Source: Apiotrichum sp. Y4204
Taxonomy: Eukaryota; Basidiomycota; Tremellomycetes; Trichosporonales; Trichosporonaceae
Direction: 5' to 3'
Length of the DNA: 64,000 bases
NCBI GenBank assembly: GCA_025531455.1
Contig: JAMYHL010000031.1
Span: forward strand, 310,001-374,000
Each line of letters begins with the position of its first letter. Within the stretch, counting starts at the first letter, position 1. The translations under genes were made by a program, and so were the position numbers. This document shows positions 1 to 10,397 of the stretch, piece after piece. Below the pieces are notes generated by a model. That model was not told where the DNA came from. It made no database searches and was given only the letters and a program-made list of their open reading frames with translations.

Positions 1-851
1 TAGCCCTGCGCAGACATCTGATGCTCCATCGAAGCCTGAGGTGGATGAACGTGCGCCCCAGTAAGAACAGGTGTTCCTTGAGCCTGAGGAGTTTGCCCAT
101 GAGCGACCTGGCCGGCGACATGAGATGGATGCTGGCCCTGCCCTGCCTGCTGCTGTCCAGGCTGCTGTCCGGGCTGTTGCCCAGGTTGCTGGATACCTGG
201 GTGCTGCTGGAAGGTATGCTGCTGAACCATTCCGGACTGCTGTGGTGGACGGACCTGTCCTGGTCGCGGCGGGCGCATCTGGACGCCTGCGGGACGGCCT
301 GCCATGGCGATGGCGGCCGCTTGTGACGGATGGCCTGCGTATTGGTGAGGGTGGACGGCACCTGCGGGCCCACTGACAGGGAAACCCTGGTGCTGGAGGT
401 GTGGGGAAGGGGACATGTGGTGGCCAGCTGAGGCTGCTTGAGCGGCCATTGCGGCGCGCTGTTGTGCTGCTGCTGCTGCTGCCTGCTGCTGTTGCTGTAC
501 AGCTTGGGCGGCGGCCTGCTGTTGCTGGGCCGCTGCGAGGGCTGCTGATGCTGCTGCTTGCTGCTGTTGAGCGGCGAGCTGCTGGTGCTGTTGCTGTTGA
601 GTGAGCTGGAGTTGACGTTGCTGCTGTTGCTGGAGCTGGACTGCGGCCTGCTGTTGGGCCATCTGCATCGCAGTCATCCCCGGCTGAGGCGGGCGAACGC
701 CGACGCCGACGTATGGCTGACCGTACTGGGCCATCTGCATCGGCATCCCTGAGGGACCTGGCTGTCCAGGCTGCTGCATGAGGACTTGTTGAGAATGAGA
801 CGCGGGTAATGCGTGTGCTGGATGGACGATTGGCGGGTGGGGCAAGGCCAT
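1..851 (-). CDS. Gln/Ala-rich coactivator-like protein, N-terminal part (runs off the left edge)
   Basis: Partial gene of about 283 visible residues, with the C-terminal part beyond base 1. The visible part is low-complexity: runs of Gln mixed with Ala (roughly residues 65-140), then His/Pro/Gly/Gln-rich sequence with repeated PGQQ units. Such composition is typical of N-terminal regions of fungal transcription coactivators and chromatin remodelers (SNF5, Med15/Gal11 or SWI1-type proteins). No folded domain is visible, so the family cannot be fixed. The ATG at 851 was chosen because an in-frame TAG lies immediately upstream. That TAG also looks like a 3' splice site, and GTGAGTACCC at about 1017-1008 (-) could be its donor, so a 5' exon further upstream is possible. 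The next in-frame ATG is at 779. Being coding is well supported by the uninterrupted frame to the edge; the function is inference from composition. Confidence 0.72.
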   Translation of the reverse strand, partial: MALPHPPIVHPAHALPASHSQQVLMQQPGQPGPSGMPMQMAQYGQPYVGVGVRPPQPGMTAMQMAQQQAAVQLQQQQQRQLQLTQQQQHQQLAAQQQQAAASAALAAAQQQQAAAQAVQQQQQAAAAAAQQRAAMAAQAASAGHHMSPSPHLQHQGFPVSGPAGAVHPHQYAGHPSQAAAIAMAGRPAGVQMRPPRPGQVRPPQQSGMVQQHTFQQHPGIQQPGQQPGQQPGQQQAGQGQHPSHVAGQVAHGQTPQAQGTPVLTGAHVHPPQASMEHQMSAQG

Positions 852-1439
852 GGCCTAAGGTATCAGCATTGGATGACATTCGATCGCATTGGATGGGTCA
901 AAGCATGGGGACGCGCGGAGCATGTACGATGGGGGGTAGAGACAGACACGACGGCGACAAATTGTCCGTCACGCGCCAGAAAAGGCCTCATGCTTAGAGG
1001 GTACTCACGTTTGTCGCCAGGCCTCGACTCTCAGTTGACCGTCCTAATCGTGTCCTAGCGCGACGCAACACCGAGAGAGGATCGACGCCGCTGTGAGCAA
1101 GACGCGCGATGAACCAGGCCGGGACGCGACTCTATGGGAGATAAGGATAGATTGGGCGATGAAAGTGTGGTTGGTGAGTTGGTGTTGGTCGGGGTTGAGA
1201 GTGCGATGGAACGGTGTGTGTGTCAGGGACGAGTGACGGCTTGGGAACACGAATGAGGGACCTCGAGGCCGCGAACCACGTCAAACAAGAGTGTGAAAAA
1301 AACCAGTGTACGACCGCCTGGCACGGTGCAAAGGCAGGTACAAAGGCCTGGGGGTACCCGTAAAGGCGTGGATGGAGGGTTGGTGGTATTCAAAGGGCGC
1401 TTGAGGAATGGGATAGGGATGCGAGGGGTGCTGGTCTAG

Positions 1440-1660
1440 CTCGTGACTGGGTGTGTGTGGGTGTTTGTGGTGGTGGTGGTGGTGGGTGTTGGTGGATGAA
1501 TGCGGTTGGTGGATGAAGATGCAGTGATGGTGTCGGTGTTGGTGGTGGTGGTGATAGGGGAGAGTAGTATAGTAGGAACGTAGGAGGGAGAGGGAGCTAG
1601 TAGTAGCGAGTGGTAGAGGGGATGAAGATGGGTGGTGGTGGTGGATGGTGGATGGTGGAT
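1440..1660. repeat. GGT/GTGGTG microsatellite-rich tract
   Basis: Clustered (GGT)n and GTTGGTGG-type simple repeats, e.g. around 1468-1500, 1538-1556 and 1630-1660. On the minus strand these are CCA/CAC runs upstream of the Gln-rich gene. Confidence 0.7.
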
Positions 1661-1765
1661 GCACAAGAATGAATGTGTCACAAGTGGACAAAACCCCTGA
1701 CCTGACCAGGACTCAGATCGCCGAAAGCCCAACCACAAGCGGAGGTACAGCTAGCGCCGGTGGGT

Positions 1766-1835
1766 CGGTGGGTGTGGGTGTGCGGTGTGGGTGTGCGGTG
1801 TGGGTGTGAGGTGCAGTAGTAGTAGTAGTAGTGTG
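1766..1835. repeat. GTGGGTGTGCGGT tandem repeat plus (AGT)n
   Basis: About three tandem units resembling GTGGGTGTGCGGT, followed by six AGT triplets at about 1815-1832. This is simple-sequence DNA with no coding support. Confidence 0.75.
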
Positions 1836-3893
1836 TGGTGTGCGTGCGGTGCGTGATTAGGAGGAAAAGGGAAGCGAGGTTTGGCGTGCAGTCGAGGCAC
1901 CTGTGCACCTTTCAGAACGAGTTTCCGATGCCGGGGAGTAGACAATGGCGGGAGAGAGAGAGAGAGGAGAGGGAGGGAGCGTTTGACGATGAGCTGTCCA
2001 CCGACGGGGAAAGTGTGGTCGATGGTGTCGACGGCGGCGAGGACGGGCTGAAAGAAGGATGGGCTGGATGGTGGGAAGGAAAGCCCAGGGGAGGAGGGAG
2101 GGAGGGGGGGTAAGAAGGGCTGTGGTGGTGGTGGGGGAGTATGGTGGGTGGTGGTGGTGGAAAAGGGGCTAAAAGCAAGGTGTGAGGAAGGAGCGAGCGC
2201 AGGGGGGGCAGGAGAGGAGAGGAGAGGAAAAAAGACTTGGTGGTGGTGTGGATCGCTGGAGGCTGCGGGGTTTATCGGCTCCGATCAAAGTCTCTTTCCA
2301 GGGAGAGGAACGCGGCGGCGGCAGCGGCGGCGGCGGCGGGGCGGCAGACTAGTAGACTTAGCGGCTACGTATATCTCAATGGGCCAAACTTGATCCACTA
2401 TCTGTGGTGCTAATAGTGATATATGCCGCGATGGATGATGATGAAGGCGATGGCGGCGGTGATGGGAGATTGCGATGAATGGGGCGGGGGTGTGGATTGT
2501 GCGCTGCAAAGTCTTTGCCTATGGTGTGTGTATGCACTACTGGGATGGCGGATTGTATGCTGTGAAGCAAAACTGGGTTGACTGGGATGCATGGGCCAGG
2601 GACAAGGCAAGTAGTGTAGTGGTGATGGATGTGGTATGGTGGTATAATGGATCTGCAGCGGCCAGGGGCCGAGGGGACAAAACGCGAGATGGGGGCGGCA
2701 GTCTGGTGGCTATACCGTAGTTATCATAGGAAGCTAGAGCAAAGCGTATTAGGAAACGGTAACGGTAGGAATAGGCATATGCTATTTTCTAAGCGGCTTG
2801 CAGCACCGAAATTGTAATGCCTAAACAGGGTGTGGCTAATAGCTATTATCTAATGGCGGCGACGCGTTGAGGTCCGTGCGAGAATTAGTCGTAGTCCGTG
2901 TGGGGGGGTGGGAATGTGGCCAAGACATGCAAGACAGGAAGCATGTGGGGGAGTTAAGGGAGAGAGGCGCAGCGCAGCGCCGAGGCAGGAAAGGCGAGCA
3001 AGGGCGACGCCGGCGGTGAGAGGGACAGACAGCAAATGAGGGACCGAGAGATAGTTTGATAGAGATACCGAGATGGCCCCTTTGTCCGCCAGAACCAGAG
3101 CCAGGAGGGAGAGAGGCCACCAGGAGGCCAGGAGGGGACGCGTTTTACCACGCTGATGAATTAGGGGCTTGCAGCCTTGCGGGGTGGGGCGGAGCCACTC
3201 ACTGTACAGTTCAGCGAGGAAGATGGTAGAGGATCTTTCGTCGTAGTCGCGCGGTCACGTCGCCGTCTTCGTAATAACCGCGGAGGTATTCTGCGGAACA
3301 AGGGTTATGGTCCGGACGGCTGCACACATGGTGACGGAGGACGGGTGACGCTTGACGGGGTTAGGGCCCGGGGAAGAGCCGAGATACGGAGGTGTGGCCG
3401 ATGTGCGCGATGTGGGGCTCTGGCCGGCTGTGGTCCATTCTCGGCGGCGACGGCACGGCTCATGATAGCTGATCTTAGCTGATCCGGCGGGATCGGGCAG
3501 GATGGATAGGTGATTGTGTTAGTCGTTGCTGATACGTTTGATACGCGGCAAATGCATACTAATGCATCAGATACGCAAGGTAAACAATCCACGCCTATTC
3601 ACTAATTCAGACTTGTAATACAACTTCCCCTGTCGATCTTTTAATTGAGGGATTAGAATGAGATCCTGGGGCAAGTTTTTTTTTTGAAGGTTGTTTTCCT
3701 TTTTGCTTCCCCTCCTCGCTGTGCCATCGCTGCGGCGTCCTGCTTCCAGCTTCAAGCGTCCTTGCCTTGCATAATGCACTCTCGGCACTGGACCCTGGCA
3801 GGAACCCTGCACTCCGGACAAGCTAAAATCACAGAAGCAGAGTGTACTACGGTACGGACTGAGGAGCGCCAATGAAGGTGCAAGAAAAAGCAG

Positions 3894-3922
<29 letters not shown>
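3894..3922 (+). repeat. 29-nt uninterrupted A tract followed by T-rich sequence
   Basis: A perfect run of A from 3894 to 3922, preceded by an A-rich lead-in (about 3881-3893) and followed within 50 nt by a strongly T-rich stretch (about 3968-4170). It sits in the gene-free region. It could be a poly(A) remnant of a retroposed sequence or a nucleosome-excluding tract. No retroelement ORF is visible nearby. Confidence 0.85.
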
Positions 3923-3924
<2 letters not shown>

Positions 3925-6900
3925 TCGCCGCAAGGGCAAACACTTCAGATCCTTTGGCTCTCGCTCTGTTTTTCGTCCCTTTTCTCCTTTTTTTTTCTTG
4001 TTTTTTCTTTTTTTTTCCTTCTTTTCCATCTCCATTCCAGAGTCTCTGCCGTTCTGCCTTCTCACTCGATTTTTGCCGAACCCTTTGTTTATTTTTTGAC
4101 CTCTTGTTCTCTGTGCTTTTTTTTTTTTTCGTTTCTTTTTCTTCCCTTTTTATAATCTTCCCTTTTTATAATGTCGACAAGGTTGAATTTCACAAATTCT
4201 AATCAAAGTTTAAGCCAGGACTGATACATCGATCAAGATGGATCATGTGTGGTCTCGAGCTTCCAGCTTCCTCCTATTTCTATTCTCCCATCCCTTCTGC
4301 ATACCAGGAAAGCAGCGAGGCTTATTTCGATACTCATACCCACCACATCGCACAGTCCTGAGGTCGGAAGTGTCGAGTTCTGGGGGTGGCAAGGTGACAT
4401 GAACTGCAGGACATGCAGGACAAAAGGAGACAAGACGCAAACTTCTCAGCTTCCAGGCAAGACTCGGCGGGAGACCTCGGCCCGTGATCATCCCCGTGTC
4501 GGCCCCCGATTGTTATTGTCAAGATGTCAAAATCTCAATGATGAACCAAAGGCTCGGAGAAAAAAAAAAAAAAACAAGTGGAAGCCTAGCCAAGTTGGCC
4601 AAGCAAATGGAGGCGCAATCCCCAGCGCACGCGCGAAGCTGGAACGTCCGGGCGTGGCGGTGGTCAGATACAGAGAGCATCCGGAGAGTCTCACTCTCGA
4701 GCGCTATGCGCCGCCAGCTCAAGCTAATCGCCGTAAGCGCTGTGCCGATACGGTGCCGACAGCAACGAGCAGCGGACGGCGCTAACGCTGCGCTGTTGCG
4801 CGGCGGACCGCACCGGTCACGGATCACGGAATAGACACTGTCCTTACATAGACTGCTTGGCAAAACTGCCAGGCACGAGCGATGTAGATTGTTGTAAGTC
4901 ATGTCTTGGTAGCTGGGTGCACAGGCTATGACTGCTGAAGATTGCCGCGTTTGTCCGTCGGCTTATCCAAGAAGACCAAGGACTAACAATGCAAAAGAGA
5001 AGGATGAAAATCCAAACCACGACCACAGTCACAGTACGCTTTGTGGCCTAGTCCCCCCGGTCGCAGCTGTCACCATCATGTCTCATATGATCGTACAGTA
5101 GAGTACAAGCAACGAGCCGCGAGGCATGAGAGCGTGAGCGCGACACGCCGGCTCGGGAGGACACTAGCGTCCTTTGTCTTAGGAGCTCATCAGTACATGA
5201 GAGATCCATGAGCTCGTCATGCGGCGCATATCGTCATTAGTCCCAACGTGCGCGTAATGTGCGAATACGTCAATGTGGGCTGCGCGGTGAAGGGAGCTAC
5301 AGTAAATGAAGAGTAAAACCGGACAGCAGTACTAGTGGCGCCTGTCTTGAATCTTGGGATTTGACTGGCGCGCGTCGAGGACCTTGTTCTTCCCTGTACA
5401 CTGTACTTGTACGCTGTGGAGCTCACTTTATCTTGGATCCCTAGTGACGCAGCACGGCGTTTCAGCTGCCAAGCCCTAGTCCCAGGTCGGCTTCGCTCGG
5501 TGATGAGTGAGCACAACAAGCTGCCAGAGTGGCAGTGTGACCCTAGGCCAGACGCGGCATAATGTACATACAATACTCTGCGGTCCTGCGTTGACACCTG
5601 GTGGAGTGCCGCGGTACCGCCTCCTCGATCCTGTGATCCTGTGATTCACCTGGATACCAACGCGACGATATGCTCACGATCACGGCATGTGGGATACGAC
5701 ATCCACAAAGGCGCGGAGTGTCAGGCCCATGCCCCCGCCTCGCTCTGCTCGTTGTTGACCAACCGCGTCGTCGCGAGTGTTTAGTGCAGCGACGAGCGAC
5801 AAGTGACGAGCGACGTGGACTGACGCGTACTGTGCTGCTAACATTGCGATGCGTCCAGTGGTATGTATGGTGTATGGTCACGCAAACAATAGAGTCGATG
5901 CGGGCAATCCTGCACCACGCGTTATCAAAGCCAATAAGACTGACATACCCCATCTCCGCCCCGAGTGAATCCCAGTTTCCGAACTGAGCGACGCATAATG
6001 GCAACAAGCCGAGATCACCACACCCCCCACCCCTCGCGAACCTTGAAACCTTGTCGCGCGGGTCGTTCGGGGTTGGGCGTGACGGGCCCCATTGTTCGCA
6101 TACATTGTTGTGAAAAGCGTACAGTAGTTTTGGTGTGTGCATTCGCATCGGCATTGTGCCGAGCATGCCGACCCACGTCCACGTCCACAGCCGCTGAGTC
6201 ACTGGAGTGCTGGAAATCGCGCACCGCGCACCGCACCGGCAGCCTACATTTCAGGCAGATCACGGCACGGCACACCTGCGCTATGGCGATCCCCCATCCC
6301 TATCGTGGCCCTTGATCACCACGCTCTGCATGCACTGCAAAACCCCGAAACCCTCCTGGGTGGGATAATGGCAAAATAACAAAATGCTGTGGATGCCGGC
6401 ACGGGCTTCAGGGTGAGGGGGTGATTGGTCCGCTGCCCACTGGTCCACCGCCACTGTTGATGGACGGACTGTGAAGGCTTGGAACTTGGAGTGGGGCGGA
6501 CAATCACGGCGTCCTTGCGGGTCCGACGCCGTGCCAAGCCTCTCCAGCTTTCCAGCACTAAGCACCGGGCGGAGAATGGATCTCGAAGTTCATGGGCTCG
6601 GAAAGATACAGACCCCAGAGCAAGATATCAGATCGCAGAGACAGAGGATAGAAGAGGGCAGGATAGTACAGCAAAACGCGCCGAGTGACAGCCCCTATCG
6701 CAGCAGCCCCGGACCCAGCCCTCGTCTTCACTGGAACCTAGTCCGCAGAGGCACGTGGCCGGCCGGGTTCCTTGCAATTCCTTGCACCGCCGGCGATGGG
6801 GTACGTTATACTACAGATACGCATCGCGGTCATGTGAGCCTCGAAGCGGCGAGTGCGCGTCTGGATTGCTGCGCACGAGCACGAAAGCACGTACATGAAC

Positions 6901-8684
6901 GATATACAATGTATGAACACTCCGCACTTGATCGGCACCGGTATTGGAGGCACGAGTGTGGCACAAGGTGAGACGCGAAACATCCTTGGACCCAATTTCA
7001 CGACGCAGGCGCGATCCGCAGTCCGCGATTGAGCGACCCGGCGGTCTAGATGACACCAGTAATTGCTTGTCGGGGGGGCTCGGCGGTACTCTAGGCAGCA
7101 GGAGAGTTGAAGACTCCGGTCTGGTCCCGGACGAGGATGGTTGACGGACGTCGACTCACGCAACTCACTCTGTTCGGCTCCGTCTCTTGGCTCGGGCTCG
7201 GAGCTCATGACACACAAATGGCTCTTGGTCCCAACCTCCGAGTTAAGTTTGACGCTTCGTCACCTCGAGTGAGTCGAATCAACTCTACTCGGATCGCATC
7301 AGGTGGCATCTCAACGCTCCGAGTCTGCTCCACGTCACCTAGCCGCTCTCATCCTCTTGTTCTTGGCTTTGCGGACACCTGACTTCGATGCCTGACTCCC
7401 AGCCAGGCGTGGTGGCAAAATACCCGACGTGGCCGAGAACGATCAGCGACCCAATCGTGGGGCCGTGGCGGCGGTCAAGGCAAATGGAGAGGCGGACTGA
7501 TGGACGGATGGACGCAGGAGCGGTAGTGACTAACCGCCGTCGCATCGCCTTTTGGCCTCAGCAAACGACGGGTTCCAAAATCCATGATCCATGACCTATT
7601 GTGTCTCGCCGCCGCCCGTCGTATGCTGTACACTTGCACGCCGGCAACATGCCGATGAACAATGTGCAGCAAGGACCATTGAGATCGGGACCCGCGTACC
7701 GCGTACCGCGTGCTGCCCGGCATGCGCAGTGCCCTCCACACTGCCTTCCATCGTGGTCCAGTGCTGCGACAAGAGCCTCTGGCGGATCCACGGACAGTCA
7801 CCGCGAGGCCGCGAGGCTGCGAGGGGCGGCGTGGGCATGCTGCCAAGGGTGGTGAACATTCCGACAGGCTGCTTCTCGCGCTTCTCGCCACGGAATGGGG
7901 TGATCGGGGGAGGGGCGGGGGGGGAGGGTGAGGGGGAAGGGGGAGGGCGGCTCCAAAGACGGGTGGGTACGGCAGCTTCACGGATATCCCAGATATCCCA
8001 GATGAGGCGACGTGGCCTGCCGGCCGTCGGTATGGGTGTTGGGATGGTATGCAAAGGCCGCCCGGCTGGGGGATGCATGGAAGAGTACATCCGTCCGAGA
8101 ATCAGTCTAGATCATGTAATCCCGAAGCGCACACCAGGGATCGCCAGTGAGTTTCGGCATCGGGAGCAGCGGTTGGAGAGCTGTCAATCGATATCTGTCA
8201 GCTGTCAGAGAACGCCGAGAAATCAGCGAGAAGACCCAGTGAGGCCAGTGAAGAGCAATTGTCAATATGAGAGTGAGTTGTCTATGCGACCAAGTTTGTT
8301 GTCCACCGCAGTCTCAAGTCGTGGGACAGATAAGATAACAGCGGACAGTCCCGACAGTGCAGGTACCCTCTGTGATTAGCCTGACAGATGATAACTCTGG
8401 CTGTCGGCGCTCGGCATCTTTGCATGACGCCCCCACTCGACGTCTGTCATGTTTGTCGTCGTGATTGTTCTTCCTCCGTTTCTCCCACTCCATGTCAGTG
8501 TCGTCTGTCATTATCATCACCCCTCCCCTTCTCATGGCTCCTCGAGACTCTCCATTCTCCTCACTTCCATGGCCCTTGCCCCATCACGCGTCTTCCGCCG
8601 CCTTTTTCACCACATGCATGCAGGATGCGCGCGGCTGCCCCCTGGGGCGCATATTCGCCTTACACTAATCTATTCCCCGGGGCT

Positions 8685-9754
8685 CTACTTGGCAAGCGCG
8701 GCCTGGAGGGCCTCAAAGACCTCGACCTCGATCTTGGCCTCGGCCTTCTCGGCCTCGGGGGCCGACGAGCCGAGGACCTTGTTCGCCTCGGCGAGGCCGG
8801 CGCGCACGTTCTCAATGGAGAACGACTCGAGCGGGTACGCGTCGACGGCGTTGATCGTCAGGGTGTTGTTACCGTGCACGGTGGCGAAGCCGGTCGAGAC
8901 TGCGGTTAGTGCGTGGTTGGGCATGTCGGGGGGAATGGGCGGGACAGGGGACAGTGGGCATCGTGGAGTCTTTGACGGCGCGCTGCGCTTTGAATCGCGT
9001 GGAACGAACAGCTGATTGAGGAGGACTGCGGATAGCTGTCGCCCTGCCGCGGATTGCTACGCGCAGCGCACTCGATATCGCTTTCAAAAGCTCTTGCCCA
9101 CGTCCCATCCCATCCCCAACCTCACTCACCAAACCACTTCTTCGAGGCGTTGCCCTCCTCGATGACCTCAATGACGCCGGGACGGAGAGCCTCAATAGAG
9201 GGAACGTGGTTGGCGAGGATACCCATGTCACCGGTCGCGGCGGGGAGGTTGACCTGGGTCACGCCGGTGGCCGAGAAGAGCGCCTGGGGGTTAGTATCTT
9301 GTATCTTGTGGTGATTGTGAAGGCGGGGCAACAAAAACACCAGCGGAGAGATGGGAGTGTCGAGGTAGGAGCAAGAGGACCGAGGGGGGTCATCGCGCGT
9401 GCAGAGAGGGGGTGGATATCGACTCTGGAGCGGAAGCCGAGGCCGAGGCAGAGAAAGCGAGGCGCCGAACGGAGATCTCGGCTCGGCCTCAGTCGTAGAT
9501 TTCCACCCCACAGCGCCGACACCCGTCTCCCCTCCAAGCCACCTGGTCCTCTCCTCTTCTCCCCTCTCTTCCTCCCACTCCCATCTCTATCCCGCCTATT
9601 GCTTGCCCGCGGCTCGACGAACCTGGTGGGGGAGGACGAGGGAGAGCTTGAGCTTGTCGTCGGCGACGTCGGCGTAGCCCCTGCGCGCGACACGGGCCGC
9701 AGCGAGCTGGCGGGAGGCGGCGCGGAGCGACGAGGTGAGGCGGATGGCGGACAT
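8685..9754 (-). CDS. ATP16: ATP synthase F1 subunit delta, mitochondrial precursor
   Basis: Central-stalk subunit of the mitochondrial F1F0 ATP synthase (equivalent to bacterial epsilon); it couples rotation of the c-ring to the gamma subunit in the matrix. Exons on the minus strand: 9754-9623, 9283-9130, 8899-8685, giving 166 aa, close to the usual 160. Residues 1-26 (MSAIRLTSSLRAASRQL onward) are Arg/Ala/Ser-rich without acidic residues, as expected for a matrix-targeting presequence. Then comes the beta-sandwich with a conserved segment (PAATGDMGILANHVPSIEAL in exon 2) and VHGNNTLTINA in exon 3, followed by a C-terminal helical hairpin. The first intron is 339 nt, long for this window, and uses an unusual GTTCGT donor. 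A CTCGCAG just upstream of the ATG could end a 5'-UTR intron. The family is certain; the exon 1 boundary is slightly less so. Confidence 0.95.
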
Positions 9755-10262
9755 TTTGGGCTGCGAGGGGGGTGAGTGATGGGCGAGCAAAGGAGTGTGC
9801 GGTTGTGGCCGACGTACGAGGTTGGGTAGGTGATGAGGGAGAGCCACTGGATAGCGAAGACGAGAAGAGGTGGTGGTGAGTGAGTGCGACCAGCCAGCCA
9901 GCCAGCCAAGCAGAGCGCGCAGAGGCCAGTTGCCCAGCCAGTGGAATTCCGAGTCCCACCGACAATCACTCGTGGGTGCCACACTCCGCCCCCAACTGCC
10001 TCCACCACAGCCCTATAGCCCACTGTACGCTGCACGCTGCACACGTCCGCTCCAGTCATCTCATCTCCTTGCCCTCCCCACTCCTCCGACGGCCCTTCCG
10101 CCGCTCAGCCCCGAAGCAGGAGCCAGAGCCAGGAGCCAGAGCCAGGAGCAATAACCCCGCGGAGATACCCCCCACCCAGAAGCAAAAAACGAGTGTGGCA
10201 CCCCTGTTATTACCAGAATGACGTGTATTTGTCCCGTCTCTGTTCTTTCAGGCACAAATTCC

Positions 10263-10268
10263 CACGTG
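10263..10268. promoter_or_regulatory. CACGTG E-box upstream of UTP14
   Basis: CCCACGTGGG, a perfect 10-bp palindrome containing an E-box, 130 bp upstream of the UTP14 start. E-boxes bind bHLH factors; the regulatory role here is inferred from position only. Confidence 0.4.
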
Positions 10269-10397
10269 GGATCTTCAAGAATTTCAAGCTCGACGTCCAT
10301 GGAGGTGGTCCACTCTGAAGAGAGACCAGCTATTGTCAACTACGAGGCATCTTCTCCGTCTCTCCACTCTCCATACACAACACTAGACACACCCAAA

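Larger units (their letters stand above)
852..8684. other. Long gene-free region (about 7.8 kb)
   Basis: I find no convincing protein gene on either strand. Open frames exist, but they look compositionally random, lack recognisable domains and are not joined by plausible introns. The first 2.5 kb on the + strand is purine-rich with GGT and GTGGGTGT microsatellites. On the - strand this reads as a CT-rich upstream region of the Gln-rich gene, as is common in fungal promoters. Around 3.9-4.2 kb there is a long A run followed by T-rich sequence. From about 4.8 to 8.4 kb the DNA is mid-GC with no obvious repeats. The stretch lies upstream of the Gln-rich gene and beyond the 3' end of ATP16. A long promoter, a non-coding transcript or a decayed element are all possible. 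Confidence 0.6.

Noticed and set aside
5543..6202. 219-codon minus-strand open frame
   Set aside because: No recognisable sequence or codon bias; overlapping frames of similar length occur on both strands.
7591..8379. 262-codon + strand open frame in the gene-free region
   Set aside because: Composition looks random (many Cys, Arg, Gly), there is no domain, and no plausible intron or neighbour supports it. A stop-free stretch of this size is expected now and then in GC-rich DNA.
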